64,000 nt of DNA, taken from NCBI GenBank assembly GCA_965205525.1, contig OZ242171.1, forward strand, positions 1,240,001-1,304,000. Direction: 5' to 3'. The stretch comes from G965205525 sp965205525. Lineage in GTDB: Bacteria > Pseudomonadota > Gammaproteobacteria > JABABF01. Below the pieces are notes generated by a model that was not told where the DNA came from, made no database searches, and saw only the letters and a program-made list of their open reading frames with translations. Positions 25,847 through 32,972 of the stretch are shown here, one piece after another (within the stretch, counting starts at the first letter, position 1; every line of letters begins with the position of its first letter). The translations under genes and the position numbers were made by a program.

Positions 25847-26392
25847 TTACTGCGCCTGACGAAAAGGAAAATTAAATGCGCTGAGCAGTGCACGGGCCTG
25901 GTCATCGCTCGGGGCGCTGGTGACAATGGTCACATCCATCCCTCGCAATGTGTCAATATTGTCGTAGTTGATCTCGGGAAAGATGATCTGCTCAGCTATG
26001 CCCATGGAGAAGTTGCCGCGGCCGTCAAAAGAGTGCGGACTGACACCGCGAAAATCGCGAATACGGGGGATAGCTACATTGATCAGGCGATCAAGAAATT
26101 CATACATGCGCACATGCCGCAGGGTCACTTTGCAGCCGAGGTTCCAGCCGGCCCGAATCTTGAACCCAGCAATAGATTTGCGCACCCGGGTGACCGCTGG
26201 TTTCTGACCGCTGATCAGGGCCAGATCATTCGTCGCCCGGTTCAAGGTATCCTTGTCCGAAGCGCCGGCGCCAACGCCCATGTTTAGGACGATCTTGACC
26301 AGGCGCGGCACCGCCATGGGGTTCGGACAGCGCAGGTCTTGCTGCAGCTCGGGCACCACCTGTTCCCGGTATAAGTTGGCCAGTCTGGCCAT
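25847..26392 (-). CDS. rplE: 50S ribosomal protein L5
   Basis: 5S rRNA binding protein, 181 residues. Motifs: VPRLVKIVLNMGVG, ISGQKPAVTRVRKSIAGFKI, and FPEINYDNIDTLRGMDVTIV. Its ATG is 2 bases from the rplX stop. Confidence 0.99.
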   Translation of the reverse strand: MARLANLYREQVVPELQQDLRCPNPMAVPRLVKIVLNMGVGAGASDKDTLNRATNDLALISGQKPAVTRVRKSIAGFKIRAGWNLGCKVTLRHVRMYEFLDRLINVAIPRIRDFRGVSPHSFDGRGNFSMGIAEQIIFPEINYDNIDTLRGMDVTIVTSAPSDDQARALLSAFNFPFRQAQ

Positions 26393-26394
26393 AA

Positions 26395-26718
26395 TTATTT
26401 GCCCTCCTTCAGCACACTGCCATCCGATTTAAACACGCGGGTCTTTGCACGCGACGCATCCACCTGAATTCCCACCCGACCCGGCGCCTCTGTGGTCGGG
26501 TTGTATAGGGCCACGTTGGAGGCATCAATCGGCCCCTCTTTCTCAATGATTCCGCCAGGCCGATTGAGGGATGGGTTCGGCTTGGTATGACGCTTGACCC
26601 TGTTGACCCCCGACACCAGCAGGCGTCCATCGGGGAGCACACGCAGCACCCTGCCGCGCACGCCCCGGTTGCGACCGGCGAGCACCACGATTTCATCATC
26701 GCGCCGAATTTTTTTCAT
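26395..26718 (-). CDS. rplX: 50S ribosomal protein L24
   Basis: Assembly-initiating protein, 107 residues, with a KOW motif at the N-terminus (KIRRDDEIVVLAGRNRGVRG) and ESEKEGP-like IIEKEGPIDASNVALYNP in the middle. Confidence 0.98.
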   Translation of the reverse strand: MKKIRRDDEIVVLAGRNRGVRGRVLRVLPDGRLLVSGVNRVKRHTKPNPSLNRPGGIIEKEGPIDASNVALYNPTTEAPGRVGIQVDASRAKTRVFKSDGSVLKEGK

Positions 26719-26725
26719 CAGCCTC

Positions 26726-27094
26726 TCACAGGACTTCCGGAGCCAGCGAAATGATGCGCATGAAGCGCTCAGAGCGCAGCTCGCGGGTCACCGGGCCAAA
26801 AATCCTAGTGCCGACCGGGGCCAGCTGGTCATTCAGCAGCACCACGGCATTGTCGTCAAAACGAATAACGGAACCATCGGGACGGCGCACTCCCTTGCGG
26901 GTGCGCACCACCACGGCATTCATGACTTCGCCCTTGCGCACGCGACCGCCGGGGATCGCTTCCTTGATAGTGATCTTAACTAAATCCCCGATGTGGGCGT
27001 AGCGGCGTTTGGAGCCGCCCAGAACTTTGATACACATCGCCCGGCGAGCACCGCTGTTATCAGCGATTGCCAAGGATGACTGCACCTGGATCAT
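26726..27094 (-). CDS. rplN: 50S ribosomal protein L14
   Basis: 122 residues from ATG 27094. Begins MIQVQSSLAIADNSGARRAM and has GDLVKITIKEAIPGGRVRKG and RFDDNAVVLLNDQLAPVGTR. The ATG overlaps the rpsQ stop by 4 bases; an earlier in-frame start at 27202 lies within rpsQ and is rejected. Confidence 0.99.
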   Translation of the reverse strand: MIQVQSSLAIADNSGARRAMCIKVLGGSKRRYAHIGDLVKITIKEAIPGGRVRKGEVMNAVVVRTRKGVRRPDGSVIRFDDNAVVLLNDQLAPVGTRIFGPVTRELRSERFMRIISLAPEVL

Positions 27095-27384
27095 GTCCCC
27101 TGCCCCTCGCCGGTCCTCTGCTCCATCCGCACCAAGGCCCATGACTTGGTCTTGGAGAGCGGCCGGGTCTCGCCAATCGTGACCACATCGCCGATGCGAC
27201 ACTGATTTTCTTCGTCATGCGCATGGAATTTTGAAGAGCGAATAATGTACTTGCCGTACACAGGATGGCGCACGCGGCGCTCTGCTAACACAGTGATCGT
27301 CTTGTCCATGCGGGCGCTGACCACGCGACCGGTGATGGTCCGTGCCGCGGCATCCGCCTGTGGAGTGCTTTTCACCTTCACCAT
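27091..27384 (-). CDS. rpsQ: 30S ribosomal protein S17
   Basis: 97 residues with an OB fold: RTITGRVVSARMDKTITVLA, YGKYIIRSSKFHAHDEENQC and IGDVVTIGETRPLSKTKSW. Joined to rpmC by a TAATG junction (one-base overlap). Confidence 0.98.
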   Translation of the reverse strand: MVKVKSTPQADAAARTITGRVVSARMDKTITVLAERRVRHPVYGKYIIRSSKFHAHDEENQCRIGDVVTIGETRPLSKTKSWALVRMEQRTGEGQGT

Positions 27385-27581
27385 TACTCTCCCTCTTTCT
27401 CTTTCTCGCGCAGGATGGTTTTAATTCTGGCAATGTTGTGCCGATGAACCGCCAGCATATGCGGCTGCTTGACTTGCTGTGTAGAGCGCTGCACATTCAG
27501 CTTGAAATGGTCTTCGCACTGGCGCAGCAGCTCCTGGCGGAGCTCTTCTACGGTTTTGTCGCGCAATTCTGCAGCTTTCAT
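27384..27581 (-). CDS. rpmC: 50S ribosomal protein L29
   Basis: 65 residues forming two long helices, starting MKAAELRDKTVEELRQELL and containing HRHNIARIKTILREKE. Forms part of the exit-tunnel rim where SRP and trigger factor dock. ATGA overlap with rplP. Confidence 0.98.
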   Translation of the reverse strand: MKAAELRDKTVEELRQELLRQCEDHFKLNVQRSTQQVKQPHMLAVHRHNIARIKTILREKEKEGE

Positions 27582-27994
27582 GAGCGCACTGCCCGTCGCA
27601 CAAAAACTGTTGATACAGACAGCTTGGCCGCCGCCCGTGCAAATGCCGAGCGTGCCAGCACTTCGGGCACGCCGTCAATCTCGTACAGCATACGGCCCGG
27701 CTGCACCGGGGCCACCCAGAATTCTACATTGCCCTTGCCCTTGCCCTGGCGCACTTCCAGTGGCTTTTTCGTAATTGGCTTGTCTGGGAATATTCGGATC
27801 CATATTTTACCGCCGCGCCGTATATGGCGGGTGATGGCGCGCCGCGCCGCCTCAATTTGGCGGGCTGTAATGCGCCCGTGGCTAACCGCTTTGAGACCAT
27901 ACTCGCCGAAATTGACAGCACTTCCGGAATGGGCCAAGCCACGGTTTCTGCCCTTGTGCTGCTTGCGGTATTTGGTCTGCTTCGGCTGCAACAT
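27578..27994 (-). CDS. rplP: 50S ribosomal protein L16
   Basis: 138 residues. Begins MLQPKQTKYRKQHKGRNRGL and has ITARQIEAARRAITRHIRRG and GKGKGNVEFWVAPVQPGRML. Contacts the A-site tRNA elbow. Confidence 0.99.
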   Translation of the reverse strand: MLQPKQTKYRKQHKGRNRGLAHSGSAVNFGEYGLKAVSHGRITARQIEAARRAITRHIRRGGKIWIRIFPDKPITKKPLEVRQGKGKGNVEFWVAPVQPGRMLYEIDGVPEVLARSAFARAAAKLSVSTVFVRRAVRS

Positions 27995-28012
27995 TGCTCT
28001 ATCCTCCGCTCC

Positions 28013-28699
28013 TCAGCCCGCCGTGGTATCCGGCTGCGTGGAGGACAGCCGCACCTCTGCCGGGCCGCCGAGTATCTCCCCCTTGAACAGCCACACCTTA
28101 ACGCCGATTACGCCGTAGGTGGTGCTGGCAATCGCTGTTGCATAATCTATGTCGGCACGCAATGTGTGCAGTGGCACCCGCCCCTCTCGGTACCATTCGG
28201 TGCGGGCAATTTCTGCTCCGCCCAGACGGCCGCTGACCTGCACCCGTATGCCGAGAGCGCCTAAGCGCATGGTGTTTTGCACAGCCTTTTTCATGGCGCG
28301 CCGGAACATGACGCGGTTTTCCAGCTGGCGAGCGATGTAGCGTGCCACCAGCTTTGCGTCCATGTCCGGCTGGCGGACCTCCTCAATTTCAATCTTCGGC
28401 CTGACCTTCATAAATTTCTCACCGCCGAGCTCTTGGCGCAGTTTTTCTATGTCTTCCCCTTTCTTGCCGATGACGATGCCAGGACGCGCGGTATAAATGA
28501 TAATCGTGACCGCTCGGGGGGTGCGCTCAATATGGACGCGGCTAACGGAAGCGTGCTGGAGCTTTTCTTCCAAGTAGGCGCGGATACGCAGGTCGGCCAG
28601 AAGATTTTCCTTGTATTCACCACGTTCTGCGTACCAGACCGATGCATGCTGTTTGATATAGCCCAAGCGCATGCTCGCCGGATGTGCTTTCTGTCCCAT
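28013..28699 (-). CDS. rpsC: 30S ribosomal protein S3
   Basis: 228 residues. The KH domain has the GxxG loop in RPGIVIGKKGEDIEKLRQEL; the C-terminal domain has GRLGGAEIARTEWYREGRVP and TTYGVIGVKVWLFKGEI. Lines the mRNA entry channel. Confidence 0.99.
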   Translation of the reverse strand: MGQKAHPASMRLGYIKQHASVWYAERGEYKENLLADLRIRAYLEEKLQHASVSRVHIERTPRAVTIIIYTARPGIVIGKKGEDIEKLRQELGGEKFMKVRPKIEIEEVRQPDMDAKLVARYIARQLENRVMFRRAMKKAVQNTMRLGALGIRVQVSGRLGGAEIARTEWYREGRVPLHTLRADIDYATAIASTTYGVIGVKVWLFKGEILGGPAEVRLSSTQPDTTAG

Positions 28700-28704
28700 A
28701 ACGA

Positions 28705-29049
28705 CTACTCCTGACGCTCCGATACCCGAAGGGTGATATGACTGGTGCGCTTGCTGATGCGGTCAGCACGCCCCCGAGCACGGGGGAGAAAGCGCCGGCT
28801 CATTGGACCCTCGTCCACATAGACGGTCGCCACATGCAGGTCATCTACATCGGCGTTCTGGTTGTGCTCGGCACCGGCAATTGCAGAACGCAGCACCTTA
28901 AGCAGCAAAGCAGCGGCCTTCTTGTTGCTAAAGCGCAGTATGTCCACAGCTTCTGCCACAGACTTGCCCCGGATCTGATCCGCCACCAGCCGTGCCTTCT
29001 GGGCGGAAAGATGTGCGCCCCGGAGTTTGGATATTTCTTCCATTGTCAT
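28705..29049 (-). CDS. rplV: 50S ribosomal protein L22
   Basis: 114 residues. Signature SAQKARLVADQIRGKSVAEA and the exit-tunnel loop region ending RAKGRADRIxKRTSHI-type (here RFLPRARGRADRISKRTSHI). A second ATG 6 bases into the gene could also be used. Confidence 0.98.
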   Translation of the reverse strand: MTMEEISKLRGAHLSAQKARLVADQIRGKSVAEAVDILRFSNKKAAALLLKVLRSAIAGAEHNQNADVDDLHVATVYVDEGPMSRRFLPRARGRADRISKRTSHITLRVSERQE

Positions 29050-29050
29050 C

Positions 29051-29347
29051 TCAACCTTTGCTTATGCGCTCGGGCGTCTTTGCCTTGCGGTCACCGGAAT
29101 GCTGTTTGAAAGTGCGCGTGATCGCGAATTCACCCAGCTTGTGCCCCACCATGTCTTCGCTGATGAAGACCGGCACATGATCTCGTCCATTGTGGATGGC
29201 CAAGGTCAGCCCCACCATTTCGGGAACGACCATGGAACGGCGCGACCATGTTCTGATCGGCCGCTTGCTCTTGCTGCTGATCGCATCTTCCACCTTTTTC
29301 ATAAGGTGCACATCCACAAAGGGACCTTTTTTCAAGGAGCGTGCCAT
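29051..29347 (-). CDS. rpsS: 30S ribosomal protein S19
   Basis: 98 residues; E. coli S19 has 92. Begins MARSLKKGPFVDVHLMKKVE and has RTWSRRSMVVPEMVGLTLAI and GHKLGEFAITRTFKQHSGDR. Confidence 0.99.
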   Translation of the reverse strand: MARSLKKGPFVDVHLMKKVEDAISSKSKRPIRTWSRRSMVVPEMVGLTLAIHNGRDHVPVFISEDMVGHKLGEFAITRTFKQHSGDRKAKTPERISKG

Positions 29348-29362
29348 TGTCCTGCTCTCGCC

Positions 29363-30190
29363 TTAACCGCGTCCGCGCCGCCGCGCCCGCACTACCAGCG
29401 GGTTCGGCCGACGACGAGTCTTGTAGCCCTTGGTCGGCTGCCCCCAGGGGCTCACCGGGTGACGGCCACCGGAGGTGCGGCCTTCACCGCCGCCATGGGG
29501 GTGATCTACCGGGTTCATCGCGACACCGCGCACTGTCGGACGACGGCCGCGCCAGCGGGCAGCCCCCGCCTTGCCCAGCTTGCGCTGGTTGTGTTCGCCG
29601 TTGGAAACCTCGCCTAAGACGGCGCGGCACACCGCCAACACCCGGCGCGTCTCGCCGGAACCAAGACGCAGGGTCACGTAGCCACCCTCGCGGGCGATCA
29701 GCTGCGCCGAAGTGCCGGCACTGCGCGCCAGCTGGGCGCCTTTCTCAGGCTTTAATTCTATGCAGTGCACCGTGCTGCCCAAAGGCATGCTGGCCAGGGA
29801 CATGGCGTTGCCCTCTTGGATCGGGGCACTGCTGCCAGACATGAGGCTGTCCCCCGCCGCCATGTTGCGGGTGGCGACGATGTAGCGGCGCTCGCCATCT
29901 GCATACAGCAGCAGCGCGATGTGCGCACTGCGATTCGGATCGTATTCCAAGCGCTCCACCCGGGCCGGCACGCCATCCTTGCCGCGCCGAAAATCAATCT
30001 TGCGATAGCGCTGCTTGTGGCCACCGCCGATATGGCGCGTAGTGATGCGCCCCTTGCTATTGCGCCCGCCGGTGCCGTGCTTCGGCGCCAGCAGACTCTT
30101 GCAGGGTTTGCCGCGATACAACTGCGGATTGACCGAGCGGGTGGCAAAGCGCCGTCCCGGCGAGGTCGGTCGTGTGCGAATGATAGCCAT
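29363..30190 (-). CDS. rplB: 50S ribosomal protein L2
   Basis: 275 residues, needed for subunit association and peptidyl transfer. Motifs: RNSKGRITTRHIGGGHKQRY, VERLEYDPNRSAHIALLLYA and the peptidyl-transferase region RGVAMNPVDHPHGGGEGRTS, with the conserved histidine in DHPHGGG. Confidence 0.99.
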   Translation of the reverse strand: MAIIRTRPTSPGRRFATRSVNPQLYRGKPCKSLLAPKHGTGGRNSKGRITTRHIGGGHKQRYRKIDFRRGKDGVPARVERLEYDPNRSAHIALLLYADGERRYIVATRNMAAGDSLMSGSSAPIQEGNAMSLASMPLGSTVHCIELKPEKGAQLARSAGTSAQLIAREGGYVTLRLGSGETRRVLAVCRAVLGEVSNGEHNQRKLGKAGAARWRGRRPTVRGVAMNPVDHPHGGGEGRTSGGRHPVSPWGQPTKGYKTRRRPNPLVVRARRRGRG

Positions 30191-30204
30191 TGCCCCTGCT
30201 TCCC

Positions 30205-30507
30205 TCAGCTGCCGACGGAAGCTGCCATGTCTATGGACTGGCCCGGATCTAAGCTCACGTACGCTTTCTTCCAGTGATTGCGCCGCCCTGTGCCGAAGCG
30301 ATTGCGCGTGGTTTTGCCCTTTACATTGAGAACCCGCACCAAGCGAACTTTTACTTCAAATAGGCGCTCCACGGTGCGGCGGATCTCGGGCTTGGTGGCG
30401 GTGCGGGCCACCCGGAATACATACTGGTTGTGGCGCTGAGTAACCCCCGCCGCCTTTTCAGAAAGATGGGGGCCGAGAATTACCTGATAGATCTGCTCGC
30501 GATTCAT
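30205..30507 (-). CDS. rplW: 50S ribosomal protein L23
   Basis: 100 residues, docking site for trigger factor and SRP at the tunnel exit. Begins MNREQIYQVILGPHLSEKA and ends in KAYVSLDPGQSIDM. ATGA overlap with rplD. Confidence 0.98.
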   Translation of the reverse strand: MNREQIYQVILGPHLSEKAAGVTQRHNQYVFRVARTATKPEIRRTVERLFEVKVRLVRVLNVKGKTTRNRFGTGRRNHWKKAYVSLDPGQSIDMAASVGS

Positions 30508-31109
30508 GTCAGGATCTCCTCCAAGCGCTTAAGGGCCGGCAGGGTGATCACCACCTCTGTATGACCGAGCAAAATAACCGGGTTCAGCTTGGCAACCGCG
30601 CAGGTATCACTGCGGGGCAGGTTGCGGGCTGCCAGTTCCAAGTTGCGATCTTCTTCCAGCAGCACCAGCAGGGCGCTGTCCCAGCCATGACCGGCCAGAA
30701 AAGCCGCCAGCAACTTGGTTTTGGGCTCTGCTAAGCCAAGTTCCTGAATGACGATCAGGCGCTCTTCACGCACCAGGCCAGACAGGATAGAGCACATAGC
30801 GGCCCGGTACACACGGCGATTGACCTTGGGGGCATAGTTGCGTGTGCTGCTGGCGAAAGTGACTCCGCCGCCGCGCCATATAGGTGAGCGGATAGAGCCC
30901 GCCCGGGCACGGCCGCTGCCTTTCTGCCGCCATGGCTTGCGCCCGCTGCCCTGCACCTCGGAGCGCCCCTTGCTGCCGCGTGTGCCTTGACGCCCCCCAG
31001 CGAGATAGGAGATGACCACCTGATGCACCAGGCCGGGCCGGCTGTCACAGGCAAAAATAGCGTCGGAGACATCAACCCCGCTGGCAGCATCGCAAACACT
31101 GAGCTCCAT
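30504..31109 (-). CDS. rplD: 50S ribosomal protein L4
   Basis: 201 residues, same as E. coli. I chose the second ATG (31109) because it gives the canonical start MELSVCDA and places AAGGGG 9 bases upstream; the first ATG (31118) abuts that Shine-Dalgarno. The rRNA-binding loop GSGRKPWRQKGSGRARAGSI and SPIWRGGGVTFAS are intact. In E. coli L4 represses its own operon through the S10 leader; the leader here seems too short for that structure. Confidence 0.98.
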   Translation of the reverse strand: MELSVCDAASGVDVSDAIFACDSRPGLVHQVVISYLAGGRQGTRGSKGRSEVQGSGRKPWRQKGSGRARAGSIRSPIWRGGGVTFASSTRNYAPKVNRRVYRAAMCSILSGLVREERLIVIQELGLAEPKTKLLAAFLAGHGWDSALLVLLEEDRNLELAARNLPRSDTCAVAKLNPVILLGHTEVVITLPALKRLEEILT

Positions 31110-31128
31110 GGCCGCCATCCCCTTCCCC

Positions 31129-31770
31129 TCAGCCGGCGGCTGCGCGGGGAGACGGGCGGATTAGAAGGTCGCCGCCCGGCGCACCGGGCACGGCACCCTT
31201 AACTAGGAGAATATTACGCGCTCTGTCCACCCGGACGACTTCAAGGCCCTGAGTCGTAACCCGCACATTGCCCATGTGGCCGGACATTTTTTTACCCTTC
31301 AGCACCCGCCCTAAATCCTGGCACTGACCGATGGAACCATTGGAGCGATGGGACAATGAATTGCCATGACTGTAGCCCTGACTGCTGAAATTCCAGCGCC
31401 GAATACCGCTCTGAAAGCCCTTCCCCCGAGAGCGGCCGGTGACATCTACTTTCTGTCCCTCGGAAAAAAGGTCCACGGATAGCTCGGCGCCCGGAGTCAG
31501 TGCTTCTGCCTCTTCCTTCTCCTCCAAACGGAACTCCCACAGCCCGCGACCCGGCTTCACCCCCGACTTGTCGCAATGGCCGGCGAGGGGCTGCGAAGGG
31601 CGCCCACTGCCGGTTGTAAGCTGCACCGCCCGGTAGCCATCCCGCTCCTCGGTTTTCACCGCGGCCACCCGGTTTTGCTCCACTTCAATCACGGTCACCG
31701 GCACCGAGACGCCCTCCTCCGTGAACAGGCGTGTCATACCGGTTTTTCGCCCCACTAGACCCAGCGCCAT
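31129..31770 (-). CDS. rplC: 50S ribosomal protein L3
   Basis: 213 residues. Begins MALGLVGRKTGMTRLFTEEG and has VDVTGRSRGKGFQSGIRRWN and the glutamine-containing loop SHGNSLSHRSNGSIGQCQ, the region methylated by PrmB in E. coli (there GNSLSHRVPGSIGQ). Confidence 0.99.
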   Translation of the reverse strand: MALGLVGRKTGMTRLFTEEGVSVPVTVIEVEQNRVAAVKTEERDGYRAVQLTTGSGRPSQPLAGHCDKSGVKPGRGLWEFRLEEKEEAEALTPGAELSVDLFSEGQKVDVTGRSRGKGFQSGIRRWNFSSQGYSHGNSLSHRSNGSIGQCQDLGRVLKGKKMSGHMGNVRVTTQGLEVVRVDRARNILLVKGAVPGAPGGDLLIRPSPRAAAG

Positions 31771-31798
31771 CGTACCGCTCTCTACTTCTCAGCCGGAC

Positions 31799-32104
31799 TT
31801 ATTTAATCTGCACATCAACACCCGCTGACACGGTCAGGCGCAGCAGCGCGTCCGCTGTGCTCTCTGTCGTTTCAATGTCAATCAGGCGTTTGTGGGTACG
31901 AATTTCATACTGGTCCCGTGCGTCTTTGTTGACATGGGGCGAAACCAGAACTGTGTAGCGCTCCTTGCGCGTAGGGAGAGGAATGGGGCCGCGAATCTTT
32001 GCACCGGTGCGGCGCACGGTCTCCACGATTTCCTGGGTGGCAACATCAATTAGGCGGTGATCAAATGCCTTCAGATGAATGCGAATACGCTGCTTGTCCA
32101 TCAC
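31799..32104 (-). CDS. rpsJ: 30S ribosomal protein S10 (NusE)
   Basis: 101 residues, also a partner of NusB and NusG in antitermination. Begins MMDKQRIRIHLKAFDHRLID (either of two adjacent ATGs could serve) and has GPIPLPTRKERYTVLVSPHV. First gene of the S10 operon, about 57 bases downstream of the predicted transcription start. Confidence 0.99.
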   Translation of the reverse strand: MMDKQRIRIHLKAFDHRLIDVATQEIVETVRRTGAKIRGPIPLPTRKERYTVLVSPHVNKDARDQYEIRTHKRLIDIETTESTADALLRLTVSAGVDVQIK

Positions 32105-32167
32105 TTCTAAACACGAAAAAAGAGACTTTCCGCAGCACCTTGCGAGGGACTGCCAAAAAGGGTTTGA

Positions 32168-32197
32168 ATTATACTTTCACCACCCCCTTGATGTCAA
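32168..32197 (-). promoter_or_regulatory. Promoter of the S10 operon with consensus -35 and -10
   Basis: On the minus strand TTGACA (32192-32197) and TATAAT (32168-32173) are both perfect sigma-70 hexamers, 18 bases apart. The start should fall near 32161, giving a leader of about 57 bases before rpsJ. A perfect 9-bp inverted repeat surrounds the -35. Confidence 0.8.
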
Positions 32198-32210
32198 ACA
32201 CCAAGGGGGT
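32182..32210. repeat. Perfect 9-bp inverted repeat around the S10 -35 box
   Basis: Arms ACCCCCTTG (32182-32190) and CAAGGGGGT (32202-32210) are separated by 11 bases that contain the whole -35 hexamer. Arm centres are 20 bp apart, two helical turns, which suits a dimeric regulator. No T-run follows, so it is not a terminator. Confidence 0.6.
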
Positions 32211-32224
32211 CGAGGGAGTGGAGC

Positions 32225-32241
32225 AAGCCGTTACGGAAAGC
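32225..32241 (-). repeat. 17-base element, copy 1 (inverted)
   Basis: On the minus strand this reads GCTTTCCGTAACGGCTT. It differs by one base from each of the copies at 32382 and 32893, which are in the opposite orientation. Confidence 0.6.
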
Positions 32242-32381
32242 GGACGAGCCGTTCCTATTCATATGGATAAAAAAGAACCGATTCCTCCGGGTCCTCTGAG
32301 GCAGGGAAGCCAGAATCCCGCCTGCCCACCAAGGTCGCTCTCCCCCTCGCAAGGCAAAGCTTGGGAAATTGCTGGCAACCA

Positions 32382-32398
32382 GCTTTCCGTAATGGCTT
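32382..32398 (+). repeat. 17-base element, copy 2
   Basis: Reads GCTTTCCGTAATGGCTT on the plus strand. The flank shares a preceding CCA with copy 3 (CCAGCTTTCC). A small hairpin GCTGG-CAA-CCAGC lies directly upstream. Confidence 0.6.
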
Positions 32399-32440
32399 GC
32401 GCTATATCCAACGCCTTTGCGATTTATGATTCATGCAGGG

Positions 32441-32523
32441 GTTTGCTTCTCATGAATGATAATTTGTGAGATTCTACCGATTTTGCGTCTCATGGATGAG
32501 ACGCTACGAGGGTTGCGCCTCAT
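32441..32523 (+). repeat. Three imperfect repeats TTGCnnCTCAT with a 20-base near-palindrome
   Basis: Copies at 32441-32453, 32481-32493 and 32511-32523 share TTGC-N2-CTCAT and lie 40 and 30 bases apart. The middle one is part of GCGTCTCAT-GG-ATGAGACGC (32485-32504), a 9-bp inverted repeat with a 2-base centre. It looks like a group of protein binding sites left beside the fic remnant. Confidence 0.55.
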
Positions 32524-32560
32524 TTTTACCAATATACGATGCCTTATCTCATGATCTGCA

Positions 32561-32881
32561 TCAGTGCGGAGAACAAGTACAAGGATGGCCTGCGTCCTTT
32601 CCCTGAATATGATCGCGTTTTTCGCTTTCGGCTTGTTGTTCCGCTTGGAAACGCAACACATCCTCCAGCGAAGCTTGCGTGCCTTCAATACGGGAAGACA
32701 ACACCGCTTCCTGGACTGTCAGCGGCGATAACAGCAATCTCGCATCGGGGATACTTTCCAGCAGTGCATCAAAGCGCGCCAGCTCTTTGTGCGCGTGACC
32801 GAGAATAGAGACCAGCTGTTCCCAGTTGAGAGACGGGAGCGGCAAGGGTTGGGGAGTGAAAGGCTTTACCATGTGTTTCAT
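32561..32881 (-). pseudogene. Truncated fic gene (Fic N-terminal domain only)
   Basis: The 106-residue frame matches the N-terminal domain of Fic-family AMP transferases: LNWEQLVSILGHAHKELARF, IPDARLLLSPLTVQEAVLSS and RIEGTQASLEDVL. SSRIEG fits the inhibitory (S/T)xxxE(G/N) motif. From about residue 93 the sequence loses family likeness and stops; the catalytic HPFxxGNGR motif is not found in any frame down to rpsJ. Full-length proteins of this type have about 350-380 residues. I read it as a decayed, 3'-truncated gene. It could still make a short peptide, but nothing indicates that. Confidence 0.8.
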
Positions 32882-32892
32882 ACTTGCAGCCA

Positions 32893-32909
32893 GCTTTCCA
32901 TAACGGCTT
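32893..32909 (+). repeat. 17-base element, copy 3
   Basis: Reads GCTTTCCATAACGGCTT, just upstream of the fic remnant's start codon. It is followed by GGGAGTGGGA, while copy 1 on its own strand is followed by CTCCACTCCC, so the flanks also look complementary. Confidence 0.6.
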
Positions 32910-32972
32910 GGGAGTGGGAAAGGGAGGGCAATGCCGACGCCCCCCGGTCATGGGGGCCGCCTCTCGCCCCGA

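Larger units (their letters stand above)
32105..32972. other. Non-coding slot between rpsJ and fusA
   Basis: These 868 bases take the place of the tuf gene that many gammaproteobacteria have between fusA and rpsJ. From right to left they hold a truncated fic gene, three TTGCnnCTCAT-type repeats with a 20-base near-palindrome, three copies of a 17-base element, and the S10 promoter. No intact gene is seen. Confidence 0.75.

Noticed and set aside
32182..32210. Reading the 9-bp inverted repeat as a terminator
   Set aside because: No T-run follows on either strand and it overlaps the promoter.
32431..32688. 85-codon minus-strand frame past the fic remnant
   Set aside because: It carries none of the later Fic motifs and overlaps the operator-like repeats.
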